In this document: positions 1 through 8,775 of the stretch, piece by piece
Numbering within the stretch: the stretch's first letter is position 1
How the letters are laid out: every line of letters starts with the position of its first letter
Source: UBA11889 sp046582115
GTDB lineage: Bacteria > Pseudomonadota > Gammaproteobacteria > Pseudomonadales > Azotimanducaceae
DNA length: 49,511 bases
Assembly: GCA_046582115.1 (NCBI GenBank)
Contig: JAYGFA010000073.1
Coordinates: forward strand, 1-49,511
Direction: 5' to 3'
Notes under the pieces: generated by a model
What the model was told of the DNA's origin: nothing
Database searches by the model: none
Seen by the model: only the letters and a program-made list of their open reading frames with translations
Made by a program: the position numbers and the translations under genes

Positions 1-24
1 TTAGGGGTCGGAATCATCGCGTCA

Positions 25-50
25 GCTGTGCGTGAGTTAACACGCACGGC
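25..50. terminator. Stem-loop after the metallo-hydrolase gene
   Basis: A 7-bp perfect stem (GTGCGTG / CACGCAC, 6-nt loop) extends to 10 bp with one G-T wobble. It lies 7 nt beyond the stop of the minus-strand gene that ends at 57. No U-rich run follows on the minus strand, so an intrinsic terminator is only possible. It could be an RNA-stabilising hairpin. Confidence 0.35.
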
Positions 51-56
51 GAACGC

Positions 57-1019
57 TTAAGCAGACTGACGACGGGCTTTGTCTGCCTTAGCCATCAGGC
101 TAAATAGATCCCCTGTTTGTTCAGTTGAGCCGAATTCACGATACAACGTAGCGACGTTAATCACGATCCGTTCGGCGTCACCCCAGTTGTCGTAATCGGC
201 GAGTGAGATATCCATAGCTGCTTCGTAAACGGGTAGGCCAGCTTGGTAGCGCTTGTTTGCCTCGTCTCGGATGTAGACTAGGTAGTCCCGAACCGCTTTT
301 ACGCCCCGTTTGTCGGTAATTGGTCCGTGCCCTGGAACGACGGTCTCAACGTCGATTCCGAGCATGTAATCGCACGCATCGATCCAATTAGCTATGGGTC
401 CGACCCAGAGAATGGGATGTCCCTCGATGAAAAGAATATCGCCAGTAAAAATGAGCTTGTCGTCGGGAACGTACGCCAGAATATCGCCCTTGGTATGGCA
501 AGGGCCGACCTGTTTTAAGCACACGCGCTTATCTCCAACAGAGACGTCCATCGTCCCTTCAAATGTTCGAGTGGGTAGTGTGGGCGTGATGCCTTCGAAG
601 TCGAATGCGCCAAAACAACGCTGCAGGAACTCGCCGGCTTCTCCCATGGAAGGGGCATTGCGCATCATCGTTGCCAGTCGATCCGGCGACTCTTGCGCAA
701 GTTCGGCCGCGGTGGCTACCGAGGAGATGATTTCCGCTCCTTGGACTAGCTCGTTGCCGTTGCAGTGATCGCCGTTCGCGTGAGTATTGACGAGCGTATT
801 GAATGAACGCGTCGCGGTGGGTTCGGCCCGTGACATGGCGTTTAGCATCTCGCGGGTAAGTTTTAGGTCGAAGAGGGTGTCGACGAGGAGCGACTCGTCA
901 CCGTCTACGATAAGACCCGCATTACTCCAGCCCCAACCGCCGTCCGGCTGAATCCACGCGTATCCGCCTGATCCAAGGTCGTGTAACCCATGAGTGAATG
1001 GCTTGATTGATAACGTCAT
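57..1019 (-). CDS. MBL-fold metallo-hydrolase with altered zinc motif
   Basis: A 320-residue protein of the metallo-beta-lactamase superfamily. The expected metal motifs occur in order: HANGDH at residues 80-85, a GPCHTKGD histidine near 170, a TGDILF aspartate near 195 and a PGHGP histidine near 230. The first motif departs from the canonical HxHxDH: Asn82 stands where the second histidine is expected, so one zinc site is changed. There is no signal peptide, so it is probably cytoplasmic. The substrate cannot be read from sequence; relatives include hydrolases of thioesters, lactones and sulfur compounds. It is divergent from the acyltransferase gene, with 80 nt between starts holding both promoters. 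The fold assignment is secure and the function unknown. Confidence 0.85.
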   Translation of the reverse strand: MTLSIKPFTHGLHDLGSGGYAWIQPDGGWGWSNAGLIVDGDESLLVDTLFDLKLTREMLNAMSRAEPTATRSFNTLVNTHANGDHCNGNELVQGAEIISSVATAAELAQESPDRLATMMRNAPSMGEAGEFLQRCFGAFDFEGITPTLPTRTFEGTMDVSVGDKRVCLKQVGPCHTKGDILAYVPDDKLIFTGDILFIEGHPILWVGPIANWIDACDYMLGIDVETVVPGHGPITDKRGVKAVRDYLVYIRDEANKRYQAGLPVYEAAMDISLADYDNWGDAERIVINVATLYREFGSTEQTGDLFSLMAKADKARRQSA

Positions 1020-1099
1020 GACGGCTTCCTTAGCATCTTCCTTAAACGATTCGTGCCATAAGGCGGTTCGTATCGGAAGGAGTTATCCGCTAGTTTAGC

Positions 1100-2239
1100 G
1101 TGGTCGTGGACAATTTCGATGACATCCGTCCGTATCAGGATGCGGAAGTAGCTGGCGCAGTGGAGCGCCTAATTCAGGATCCCGATTTGGTGGGCAGTGC
1201 GGCTGCGTTTCTGGTGCCGCGCTGGTACCGTTTTCTTCCTATTTCGGCGCGGCTGATCACGCGTCAAATACTTCGTCGACGAACGAAGGGATTAACGACG
1301 GTTAGCGACGTGCAGGTCATGTTGTCGAGGTACTTCGAACATATGATCCGTCGGACGACCGACGGCTTCTCGTGCTCAGGCATCGAACGCTTGGATCGCG
1401 ATTTGCCGTATTTGTATATTGCCAACCATCGAGATATTGCGATGGATTCCGGCTTTATGAATTACGCCCTCTGGTCGAATGACTTCCCGACTTCTCAGAT
1501 TGCCGTCGGCGACAACCTTTTTAGCCATGGATTTGAAACGGACCTGATGCGTCTAAATAAAAGCTTCGTCGTTGTTCGAAACGAGAAAGGCCTAAAAGCC
1601 CAGTATGCGGCTATTTTACGAACGTCGACGTACATCCGATCGACGCTAGATGCCGGTAATTCCGTTTGGATCGCCCAACGCGAGGGTCGTTCGAAAGATG
1701 GTTTTGATCGGACCGAACCGGCAATTCTGAAGATGTTTATGCTTGCCTATCGGAAAGAAGCTGACGAAAGCGTATCGGGTTGGTTGAACCAAGTGCAGTT
1801 GGTACCGGTTTCGATTTCATATGAGGTTGATCCCTGCGCGGGTATGAAGGCTCGGGAACTGTATTTGACGGAACGTGATGGTAAGTATGAGAAACGCGCG
1901 AACGAAGATCTCGAGAGTATCGTCGCTGGAATCTTGGGGTTTAAGGGACGGGTTCATGTGAATTTTGCAAAGCCCCTACACGGTAATTTTGACAACGTAG
2001 AAGCGCTAGCGACAAAGATCGACAGGCTCATCGCGCTAGGGATTGAGCCTTATCCCACGTACCAGGAAGCCGAGGATCGGTTAACGCGACAGGAAACCGT
2101 CGGCGGACTTCAGGGGACGGTGGCCGGCGTCTTTGAGGACGCACTCGAACAATTGCCAGACGATCAGCGCCCATTCCTTCTGTTGCAGTACGCCAATCAA
2201 TTCCGCAATAAGCGCGACTTGTTCACAGCGGGCGACTAG
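1100..2239 (+). CDS. PlsC-like acyltransferase
   Basis: A 379-residue protein resembling the 1-acyl-sn-glycerol-3-phosphate acyltransferase superfamily. The catalytic block reads NHRDIAMD (1424-1447), followed by an acceptor-site-like VWIAQREGRSKDG segment near residue 195. The His-to-Asp spacing is five residues, not the usual HX4D. I recall this HRDIxxD form from a large-subfamily group of gammaproteobacterial acyltransferases, so the gene is probably functional with an unassigned acceptor. The start is GTG; an in-frame TAG lies 9 nt upstream, so no longer start is possible. A GGAAGGAG stretch sits at about 1076-1083, rather far from the start. It ends 6 nt from the converging SrkA-like gene. 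Acyl transfer to a glycerolipid is inferred. Confidence 0.75.
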   Translation: MVVDNFDDIRPYQDAEVAGAVERLIQDPDLVGSAAAFLVPRWYRFLPISARLITRQILRRRTKGLTTVSDVQVMLSRYFEHMIRRTTDGFSCSGIERLDRDLPYLYIANHRDIAMDSGFMNYALWSNDFPTSQIAVGDNLFSHGFETDLMRLNKSFVVVRNEKGLKAQYAAILRTSTYIRSTLDAGNSVWIAQREGRSKDGFDRTEPAILKMFMLAYRKEADESVSGWLNQVQLVPVSISYEVDPCAGMKARELYLTERDGKYEKRANEDLESIVAGILGFKGRVHVNFAKPLHGNFDNVEALATKIDRLIALGIEPYPTYQEAEDRLTRQETVGGLQGTVAGVFEDALEQLPDDQRPFLLLQYANQFRNKRDLFTAGD

Positions 2240-2245
2240 AAAAGA

Positions 2246-3223
2246 TCAGACTGAAAGCGCGGGCTCGTCCAACATCGCGAGTTGTTCTCGTAGACTCAGC
2301 ACGTGGTCGGACCAATATTTAATATCATTGAACCATGGAAAGGCGAGCGGGAACGCGGGATCGTTCCAGCGCCTTCCGATCCATGCCGCATGGTGAATCA
2401 TACGCAGGGTCCGGAGAGGCTCAATCAGCGAAATCGTTCGAGAATCGAACGAGCAAAACATCGAGTACGCTTCGAGTAGGTCGGACAATATAGATTCTTG
2501 CTCCTCTCGCGTCCCTGATAGAAGCATCCACAGATCCTGTATCGGTGGCCCGGTCTGTGTATCGTCGAAATCGACGAAGTTAGGCGCGTCGTAACGCCAC
2601 AACAAATTGCCCAAATGGCAGTCTCCGTGAATACGGATGCCGGCGGGTTGGTCGGCAAAGAAAGTATCGATGCGTTGCAGTAGATGTTCGGTGATGGATT
2701 CGTAGGCGTCGACAAGTTCTGTTGGGATGAAATTGGACGAAAGAAGGAAAGCCCGACTCTCGTGCCCGAGACGCTGTGAGGTAAGTGAGGGACGGTGAGT
2801 GAAGTGCTGAGATCCACCTGTCGAGTGGATACGTGCGAGGGCGCGACCCATGACCGACAGTACATCCCGGTCTTCGATATTGGGCGGGCGTCCGGCGCGC
2901 CTCGGAAAAAGCGCGAATCTAAATTCGGTATCGGGAACGCGAAAGAGCGTTTGACCGTCGACGCTTAATGGCGCGACGCAAGGAATTTCATTTTCCAGAA
3001 GTTCCTGCGTGAAGTCGTGTTCTTCACGGATACATTCATCCGTCCAGCGGCCGGGTCGATAAAATTTCGCAATGATGGGTTCACCGTCTTCAAGGCCGAT
3101 CTGGTAGACCCGATTTTCATAGCTGTTGAGTGCCGTAAGGGTCCCATCGGTGAGATGGCCTAGCGTTTCGATAGCCTCGAGAATGATGTCGGGGGTCAGG
3201 GTCTCGTAGGGCGTATCTGTCAA
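2246..3223 (-). CDS. srkA: Stress response kinase A (SrkA/YihE/RdoA family)
   Basis: A 325-residue kinase with the aminoglycoside-phosphotransferase fold, close in length to E. coli SrkA (328). Diagnostic segments are the N-terminal ENRVYQIG, an AKFYRPGRW block carrying the nucleotide-binding lysine, the catalytic HGDCHLGN loop near residue 200 and the metal-binding VDFDD. In E. coli SrkA phosphorylates Ser/Thr, opposes MazEF-linked death and aids survival under envelope stress via Cpx; that role is carried over from the family. The gene stands alone on the minus strand, back to back with the plus-strand acyl-CoA dehydrogenases across a 158-nt divergent region. dsbA, a frequent neighbour in enterics, is not adjacent. 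Confidence 0.88.
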   Translation of the reverse strand: MTDTPYETLTPDIILEAIETLGHLTDGTLTALNSYENRVYQIGLEDGEPIIAKFYRPGRWTDECIREEHDFTQELLENEIPCVAPLSVDGQTLFRVPDTEFRFALFPRRAGRPPNIEDRDVLSVMGRALARIHSTGGSQHFTHRPSLTSQRLGHESRAFLLSSNFIPTELVDAYESITEHLLQRIDTFFADQPAGIRIHGDCHLGNLLWRYDAPNFVDFDDTQTGPPIQDLWMLLSGTREEQESILSDLLEAYSMFCSFDSRTISLIEPLRTLRMIHHAAWIGRRWNDPAFPLAFPWFNDIKYWSDHVLSLREQLAMLDEPALSV

Positions 3224-3381
3224 CCTGAAGTGCGGCCCCCGCCGGTGGTTTTAAGGCGACGGCAGTGTATGCCAAGCGGTTGGGATTCGTCACGCGCAGA
3301 CGGAGTAATCGTTTGTTGGACTATCTGGCGGAAGGTCCAAAATGCTTGATCCAAGTTGGTTATTATGCGCGCTGAAAATCG

Positions 3382-5139
3382 ATGGGGCTGGGTATGGATT
3401 ATCAGACGCCACTACGCGACATGCATTTTCTCATTGACGATGTCCTCGACTTTGACGGTCACTACGAGGCGCTACAGAGCGACGCGTCCGGAGATTTAGT
3501 CGGTACGGTCTTGGAGCAGTGTGCGCGCTTTGCGGAGAACGAATTGTTTCCATTACGTGCGTCCGGGGATAAAACCGGGTGTTCATGGAACGACGGTGTC
3601 GTGACCACCCCGGCAGGATTTGCCGAAGCGTACGCCACGTACGTGAAAGGCGGATGGCCATCAATCGCGGGGAATCCGGAGTTCGGCGGACAAGGATTGC
3701 CACGGTCTATCAGTCTTTGGGTTGAAGAGATCATGGCCAGCGCGAACATGGCGTGGACGATGTATGGCAGTTTGTCGCGGGCGGCAATCAATGCCATCGA
3801 CTCGCACGGCTCCGATGAACTGAAGGAAACGTTTTTGCCGAGCCTAATATCAGGTGAATGGACTGGAACCATGTGCCTGACCGAGCCGCACTGCGGGTCC
3901 GACGTTGGGTTATTGAGTACTCGTGCCGAACCCCATGTGGATGGCTCGTATCGCATTAGCGGAACCAAAATATTTATTTCGTCGGGCGATCACGATCTTA
4001 CCGATAATATCGTGCACCTGGTTCTCGCCCGGCTTCCCGATTCTCCTGCAGGAACCGAGGGAATTTCTTTATTCGTGGTACCGAAATTACTCGACGGTGA
4101 GTCGAATAGCGTCGTTTGTGGTGCGATCGAGGACAAGATGGGCATCCATGGGAACGCTACCTGCATGCTTCACTTTGAAGACAGTTGCGGTTACCTCGTG
4201 GGTCACGCCAACGATGGCATGCGGTGTATGTTTACGATGATGAATGAGGCTCGCATCCTCGTAGGTACCCAAGGTGTTTGTTTGATGGAGTTGGGTTATC
4301 AGGCATCCCTTCAATATGCGACGGAGCGTCTACAGATGCGTTCTGCATCAGGCCCCAAGTTCCCGGAACAACCCGCCGATCCAATCGTCGTCCACCCGGA
4401 CGTTCGGCGTATGTTACTCACGCAAAAAGCGTTCTTGGAGGGTGGTCGGGTGATGATATATTTCGCGGCCCAACTTTCTGACGTCGCCCATCGGGGTTCT
4501 GCGGACGATCGCGCGAGAGCCGGGCACCTCCTCGATTTGATGACGCCGATCGTTAAGGGATTCGTTACTGAGACGGCTTTTGAAGCGGTAAACCACGCGT
4601 TGCAGATCTACGGAGGGCACGGTTTTATACGCGAAACGGGTGTCGAGCAACTGGTACGGGACGCGCGTATCACCCTGATTTACGAAGGCACGACCCAAAT
4701 CCAAGCGCTAGATCTTTTGGGGCGAAAAGTCGTGATGAATCAAGGCCAGGCATTGATGAGTTTTATTGAAATGATACGAGCCGAAGCCGATTTGCAGTCG
4801 GACGGACCGTTCGCTGGAAAGTTACGGGACCTCGCGGATCAGTGGGGCGAGCTTGCACTCGCGCTTGGTGGGAAAGCTGTCGGAGACGCGGATGAGATTG
4901 GGGCGGCATCCGTTGATTTCTTGATGTATAGCGGGTACGTAACCATGGCTTACTTCTGGGCGCGTATTGCGCGCATCGCCGGTGTCCACGAGGACGACGA
5001 TTTTATGCGAGGGAAGGTGAAAACAGCCCAGTTCTTTTTTGAACGCCTACTCCCGCGGACAGACGCCCACCATCAAGCGGCGCTATCGGGCGCAAGCTCG
5101 TTGATGGATGTCTCGGAAAACGAATTCGGGCACCACTGA
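3382..5139 (+). CDS. Acyl-CoA dehydrogenase, DmdC-like (first of tandem pair)
   Basis: A 585-residue flavoenzyme, longer than classical 380-residue acyl-CoA dehydrogenases. Length and the N-terminal TPLRDMHFLIDDVL segment match the DmdC-type subfamily, which carries an N-terminal extension and an extra C-terminal domain. The FAD/substrate segment CLTEPHCGSDVG is near residue 165, and the catalytic glutamate lies in LIYEGTTQIQ near residue 435. It oxidises an acyl-CoA to the enoyl-CoA and passes electrons to ETF. Related enzymes act on 3-methylmercaptopropionyl-CoA (DMSP demethylation) or fatty acyl-CoA, and sequence alone does not separate these. ATG 3394 may be the true start: it fits the family N-terminus and has a GGGG run upstream. 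The stop overlaps the next start by one base. Confidence 0.88.
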   Translation: MGLGMDYQTPLRDMHFLIDDVLDFDGHYEALQSDASGDLVGTVLEQCARFAENELFPLRASGDKTGCSWNDGVVTTPAGFAEAYATYVKGGWPSIAGNPEFGGQGLPRSISLWVEEIMASANMAWTMYGSLSRAAINAIDSHGSDELKETFLPSLISGEWTGTMCLTEPHCGSDVGLLSTRAEPHVDGSYRISGTKIFISSGDHDLTDNIVHLVLARLPDSPAGTEGISLFVVPKLLDGESNSVVCGAIEDKMGIHGNATCMLHFEDSCGYLVGHANDGMRCMFTMMNEARILVGTQGVCLMELGYQASLQYATERLQMRSASGPKFPEQPADPIVVHPDVRRMLLTQKAFLEGGRVMIYFAAQLSDVAHRGSADDRARAGHLLDLMTPIVKGFVTETAFEAVNHALQIYGGHGFIRETGVEQLVRDARITLIYEGTTQIQALDLLGRKVVMNQGQALMSFIEMIRAEADLQSDGPFAGKLRDLADQWGELALALGGKAVGDADEIGAASVDFLMYSGYVTMAYFWARIARIAGVHEDDDFMRGKVKTAQFFFERLLPRTDAHHQAALSGASSLMDVSENEFGHH

Positions 5140-6875
5140 TGCTGTCATACACGCCTCCTGCGAAGGACATTGAATTTGTCCTGTATGACCTTTTTGGCGC
5201 CGAGATCGAATGGGCACAGATCCCTGAGTTCGATTCGTTTGATCGAGACACGGTCAGGGCCATTGTGACCGAATGTGGAAAGCTAACCCGCGACGTGATG
5301 GCACCATTGTCACAGTCTTCGGACGAGGAGGGGGCGCATTGGGAAGACGGCGTGGTCACCGCTCCTGAAGGGTTCAAGGACGCTTATGCTGCGTTGGCCG
5401 CTGGCGGATGGTTAGGCATCTCGGGCAATCCGGAATTCGGTGGACAGGGCTTGCCGAAGATGTTGACAGCGTCGCTGGAGGAGATGTTTTGGGGAGCCAA
5501 TACCAACCTTTGGCTATACGCGGCGCTGACCGTGGGGGCGGCTATCTGCGTGGATGCACATGCTGATGAAGTTACGCGTGGTCTATACCTCCCGAAGTTC
5601 TATAGCGGTGAATGGACTGGTGCGATGGCGCTCACAGAGGCCCACGCCGGGACCGATCTTGGACTCATTCGAACACGATCGGAGCCACGATCGGACGGCA
5701 GTTATAGCGTCACGGGAACCAAGGTATTCATCACCAGCGGTGAACATGACTTAGCTGAAAATATCGTCCACCTGGTTCTTGCAAAATTGCCGGATGCGCC
5801 AGGCGGTAGTCGAGGCATATCGCTGTTCTTGGTACCGAAATACATACCCCGTGACGATGGATCGCTCGGAAACCGCAACGGTTTTGAAAGTGCCTCGATC
5901 GAACACAAGATGGGTATCAAAGGGAGTGCGACGTCTGTAATCAACTATACAGATGCCATTGGATACCTTATCGGAGAACCCAACCAGGGCCTCGCATGCA
6001 TGTTTACGATGATGAATTACGAACGCTTATCGGTCGGCATTCAGGGGCTCGGGCTCGCCGAGCGTGCGTATCAGGCGTCTTCTGCGTACGCAAAGGAACG
6101 CATTCAAGGACGTGCACCGGCGGGCTCTCGGGTTGCGAACGCCGACGCCGACGCCATTGTCGAGCACCCGGACGTGCGCCGAATGTTGTTAACGCAACGT
6201 GCCTACAACGAAGGCGGACGGGCGTTTTCAGCCTACGTGGGTTTGCAGCTTGATCGGGCGAAATATGCTTCTAACGTGGCGGTTCGGGAGAAAGCGTCGC
6301 GCTTTGTCGACTTGCTGACGCCGGTTGCCAAGGCCTTCATTACCGACCGTGGGTTGGAGTGCACACTGCTAGGGCAGCAGGTTTTTGGAGGTCACGGCTA
6401 TATTCGTGAATGGGGTGTAGAGCAACTCGTTCGCGACGTACGTATTGCGCAGATTTATGAGGGTGCCAATGGGATTCAAGCGCTAGACCTTGTGGCCCGA
6501 AAAGTTCTGAAAGATGGTGGTGCGACGGTGCTTGAATTGATCGACGATATCCGACAAACCGAGGTGCCGGAACGTTATGCGGCGGCGTTGGATGCGGCAT
6601 TAAGTGCGTGGCATGAAGTCACGCGATGGCTCGTCGATACTACACCTTCGGACAGTAACCTCCCGGGCGCGGCTTCGGTCGATTACCTCGATATGATGGG
6701 GCACCTCCTCTACGCGTGGTTGTGGGCACGTATGGCGGGTGTTTCCGATAGCGACGATAAACGTTACGTCGCCGATTATTACTTTGCCAAGCTGCTGCCT
6801 CGGTACTACTTCCTTGACGCTTCGATCCGCGGCGGGTCTGAGAGCCTTATGGAACCATCGCCTGACTGGTTCTAA
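5139..6875 (+). CDS. Acyl-CoA dehydrogenase, DmdC-like (second of tandem pair)
   Basis: A 578-residue paralogue of the preceding gene with the same domain order: N-terminal extension, ALTEAHAGTDLG flavin/substrate segment near residue 165, catalytic QIYEGANGIQ near 440 and the long C-terminal domain. The two share long near-identical blocks such as GNPEFGGQGLP and ENIVHLVLA, pointing to tandem duplication. The start ATG shares one base with the upstream stop (TGATG), so the pair is probably translationally coupled. Since each keeps the catalytic glutamate, both should be active, perhaps on different chain lengths or as a hetero-oligomer. No ETF, thiolase or hydratase gene lies next to them. 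The gene converges on the nucleoside hydrolase 45 nt downstream. Confidence 0.88.
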   Translation: MLSYTPPAKDIEFVLYDLFGAEIEWAQIPEFDSFDRDTVRAIVTECGKLTRDVMAPLSQSSDEEGAHWEDGVVTAPEGFKDAYAALAAGGWLGISGNPEFGGQGLPKMLTASLEEMFWGANTNLWLYAALTVGAAICVDAHADEVTRGLYLPKFYSGEWTGAMALTEAHAGTDLGLIRTRSEPRSDGSYSVTGTKVFITSGEHDLAENIVHLVLAKLPDAPGGSRGISLFLVPKYIPRDDGSLGNRNGFESASIEHKMGIKGSATSVINYTDAIGYLIGEPNQGLACMFTMMNYERLSVGIQGLGLAERAYQASSAYAKERIQGRAPAGSRVANADADAIVEHPDVRRMLLTQRAYNEGGRAFSAYVGLQLDRAKYASNVAVREKASRFVDLLTPVAKAFITDRGLECTLLGQQVFGGHGYIREWGVEQLVRDVRIAQIYEGANGIQALDLVARKVLKDGGATVLELIDDIRQTEVPERYAAALDAALSAWHEVTRWLVDTTPSDSNLPGAASVDYLDMMGHLLYAWLWARMAGVSDSDDKRYVADYYFAKLLPRYYFLDASIRGGSESLMEPSPDWF

Positions 6876-6920
6876 AACGTCTCTAAGGCGCGGACTCCAA
6901 ATTTTATTCGGGGCTAATGC

Positions 6921-7793
6921 TTATCGAATTTTGGAGACGATGTTTTGCACGAAATCGTCGGCGCCGTTACCGGCGAAACCCGTCAAAAAGGTCACCTGCT
7001 GGCCATCGAAGCACCGATCGGTTTCGAGGAGTGGGACCTCTCCATCGTTACGTAAGCGCCAGCCTCGGCGTTCCGTGATAAACCATTCAGGATGGCTGAG
7101 CCACGCGATTGCGGCAGAGTCCCACGGATGAAAACCGTCATCTTGGGGAAATTGTTCGAGCCAAAAGTCGATCCAATCCTGAGAATATTTGTAGCAGTGT
7201 AAGCCAACGTTTCCTTGCCTCGTGAGCGGGTCTAGATCTGCGGCCGTGACAGTGACCTGGCTGGTCAATTCAAATCCCGCAAGCACCGTGCTTGCGCCGC
7301 TTTCAAGAAGTTCGTTTGCGGCCACAGCATCATTTTCGAAATTAAAGTCGTTGACGGGCCCTTTATCGCCAATGAAGAACGACCTGCCTTGAGAACGACC
7401 TGCCACAATCACGACCGATTCAATATTTGCAACACGTTCGGGGTAGCGCTTAACCAGGAGGCCAACGTTGGTCAGCGGCCCAATTGCAGCAATATGAAGG
7501 CGTTGTTTGGCAAGCTGCTCCGCCATGAATTCGACCGCGTCGTTAGAACCAGAGTGCGTTGCGGACGCCGCTCCCGACGCGATCGGTACCGAAATATTCT
7601 TTACTGCAAGTAGTTCTCTTGCGGTGCGGTCAACGTGCTCCAAGGGGGCGTTACCGTAAACGGTGGTGATACCGAGTAGGTTGAGGGCTTCATCATTAAT
7701 GGCTTCGATAATTGCGAAAGCATCGTCAATATCGCGGGGACGATTTTCGTGGATGACGCCTAGCGCGACGTCAGTGTCGATAATGAGGTTCAT
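6921..7793 (-). CDS. Nucleoside hydrolase (inosine-uridine-preferring family)
   Basis: A 290-residue protein of the calcium-dependent nucleoside N-ribohydrolase family, which splits nucleosides into base plus ribose. The metal-binding block is split: the DTD at residues 6-8 and the DDA at 23-25 are separated by about 11 extra residues compared with canonical DTDPGxDD, a variant I associate with a DTDxxxGxxxRDIDD subgroup. The C-terminal HPWDSAAIA supplies the other metal Asp. No signal peptide is seen, so it is cytoplasmic. Its ATG overlaps the stop of the upstream kinase gene by 4 nt (ATGA), a strong sign of functional pairing: the hydrolase would release a ribose-type sugar and the kinase could phosphorylate it. 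Substrate preference cannot be inferred. Confidence 0.85.
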   Translation of the reverse strand: MNLIIDTDVALGVIHENRPRDIDDAFAIIEAINDEALNLLGITTVYGNAPLEHVDRTARELLAVKNISVPIASGAASATHSGSNDAVEFMAEQLAKQRLHIAAIGPLTNVGLLVKRYPERVANIESVVIVAGRSQGRSFFIGDKGPVNDFNFENDAVAANELLESGASTVLAGFELTSQVTVTAADLDPLTRQGNVGLHCYKYSQDWIDFWLEQFPQDDGFHPWDSAAIAWLSHPEWFITERRGWRLRNDGEVPLLETDRCFDGQQVTFLTGFAGNGADDFVQNIVSKIR

Positions 7794-8698
7794 ACGTCCA
7801 GAACGAGATCAATTGCCCACTCGATCCAGATCAAATTATTGTCTCGTTGGTTTTCCGGTAACGGTAATTTGGCGATACCCCAGAGTCTTCGTAAGACTTC
7901 GATGCCGGCAAACCCTAAGGCAAGCCGGAGATCGAATTGGCTAGTGGGTTTGTATTGGCTGAGGGCGTGTCGGATCGCAGCATCATCCAATCCGGCGAAG
8001 GCCAGGTGCGCAGCAAATACGCCGAGATCGAATTCTGCCGTCCCGGTAAACGCGAATTCTGGGTCGATGATGCGAATTCCATCGGTCGTACGAAGCCAAC
8101 TACCAGGGTAGTAGTCGCCGTGGAGTAATGTATTCCCGTCACTCAGATAGACGTTCCCAAGATCTGTTGCCCGCTGAGCGATATCGTTTGAGCCGTGGTC
8201 CTCGAACGGAATTTCGAAAAGGTGGGCATGATTGAGCATTCGCATGTCCCGGTTGGTGAATACGTCCGTTGTGACATGCAACTGGTGTAGGTCATGGAGC
8301 CAGGAAATAAGCTGCGGTATATCAGGAGAGATCGCCGTACCGCTGTATGCGTCCGTGCAATCCGAGGCGGATCCAAGGTCTTCGAATGCCAGTAGATGGT
8401 ATTCGGGAACGTGACCTAGAAAATTGGGCATTACAGTCGCCATCGGGGTCCCTACGAGGGCCTGGTAAAATGCGGCTTCAACCCGATCCCGATTAATCGG
8501 AGCGGGAATGTCGGGGTATTTCGCGACGTAGGGAACGGACTGCTTAAGTACGATGGAACCGACGTTGGTCACGATGCGGAGGGTGCGGTTCATGTTTCCT
8601 TCCCCCGCGATTTCGGCGGATATGAGCCCTCCCTGAAGCCATCCCTGATCACGGGCAAATTCAGCGATGGTTTTAGCGTTGGCGATCGACAATTCCAT
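7790..8698 (-). CDS. Methylthioribose-kinase-like sugar kinase (APH fold)
   Basis: A 302-residue aminoglycoside-phosphotransferase-fold kinase. The features most like MtnK are the GEGNMNRTLRI nucleotide loop near residue 30, the catalytic LLHGDYYPGSWL near 190 and the metal segment IIDPEFAF near 210; IDPEFAF is characteristic of methylthioribose kinases. It is about 100 residues shorter than typical MtnK (near 400), so the annotation stays at similarity level. It precedes and overlaps the nucleoside hydrolase and follows mpl by 77 nt on the same strand. A role phosphorylating the sugar released by the hydrolase is inferred. mtnA and the rest of the methionine salvage pathway are not in the window. 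Confidence 0.72.
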   Translation of the reverse strand: MELSIANAKTIAEFARDQGWLQGGLISAEIAGEGNMNRTLRIVTNVGSIVLKQSVPYVAKYPDIPAPINRDRVEAAFYQALVGTPMATVMPNFLGHVPEYHLLAFEDLGSASDCTDAYSGTAISPDIPQLISWLHDLHQLHVTTDVFTNRDMRMLNHAHLFEIPFEDHGSNDIAQRATDLGNVYLSDGNTLLHGDYYPGSWLRTTDGIRIIDPEFAFTGTAEFDLGVFAAHLAFAGLDDAAIRHALSQYKPTSQFDLRLALGFAGIEVLRRLWGIAKLPLPENQRDNNLIWIEWAIDLVLDV

Positions 8699-8775
8699 CT
8701 AAGACGATTCCTTCCGATTGAGTATCGCTCGGTAATGCCAGGAAACGCCGGTCGTACGCGGAAGGCGACATCGGA

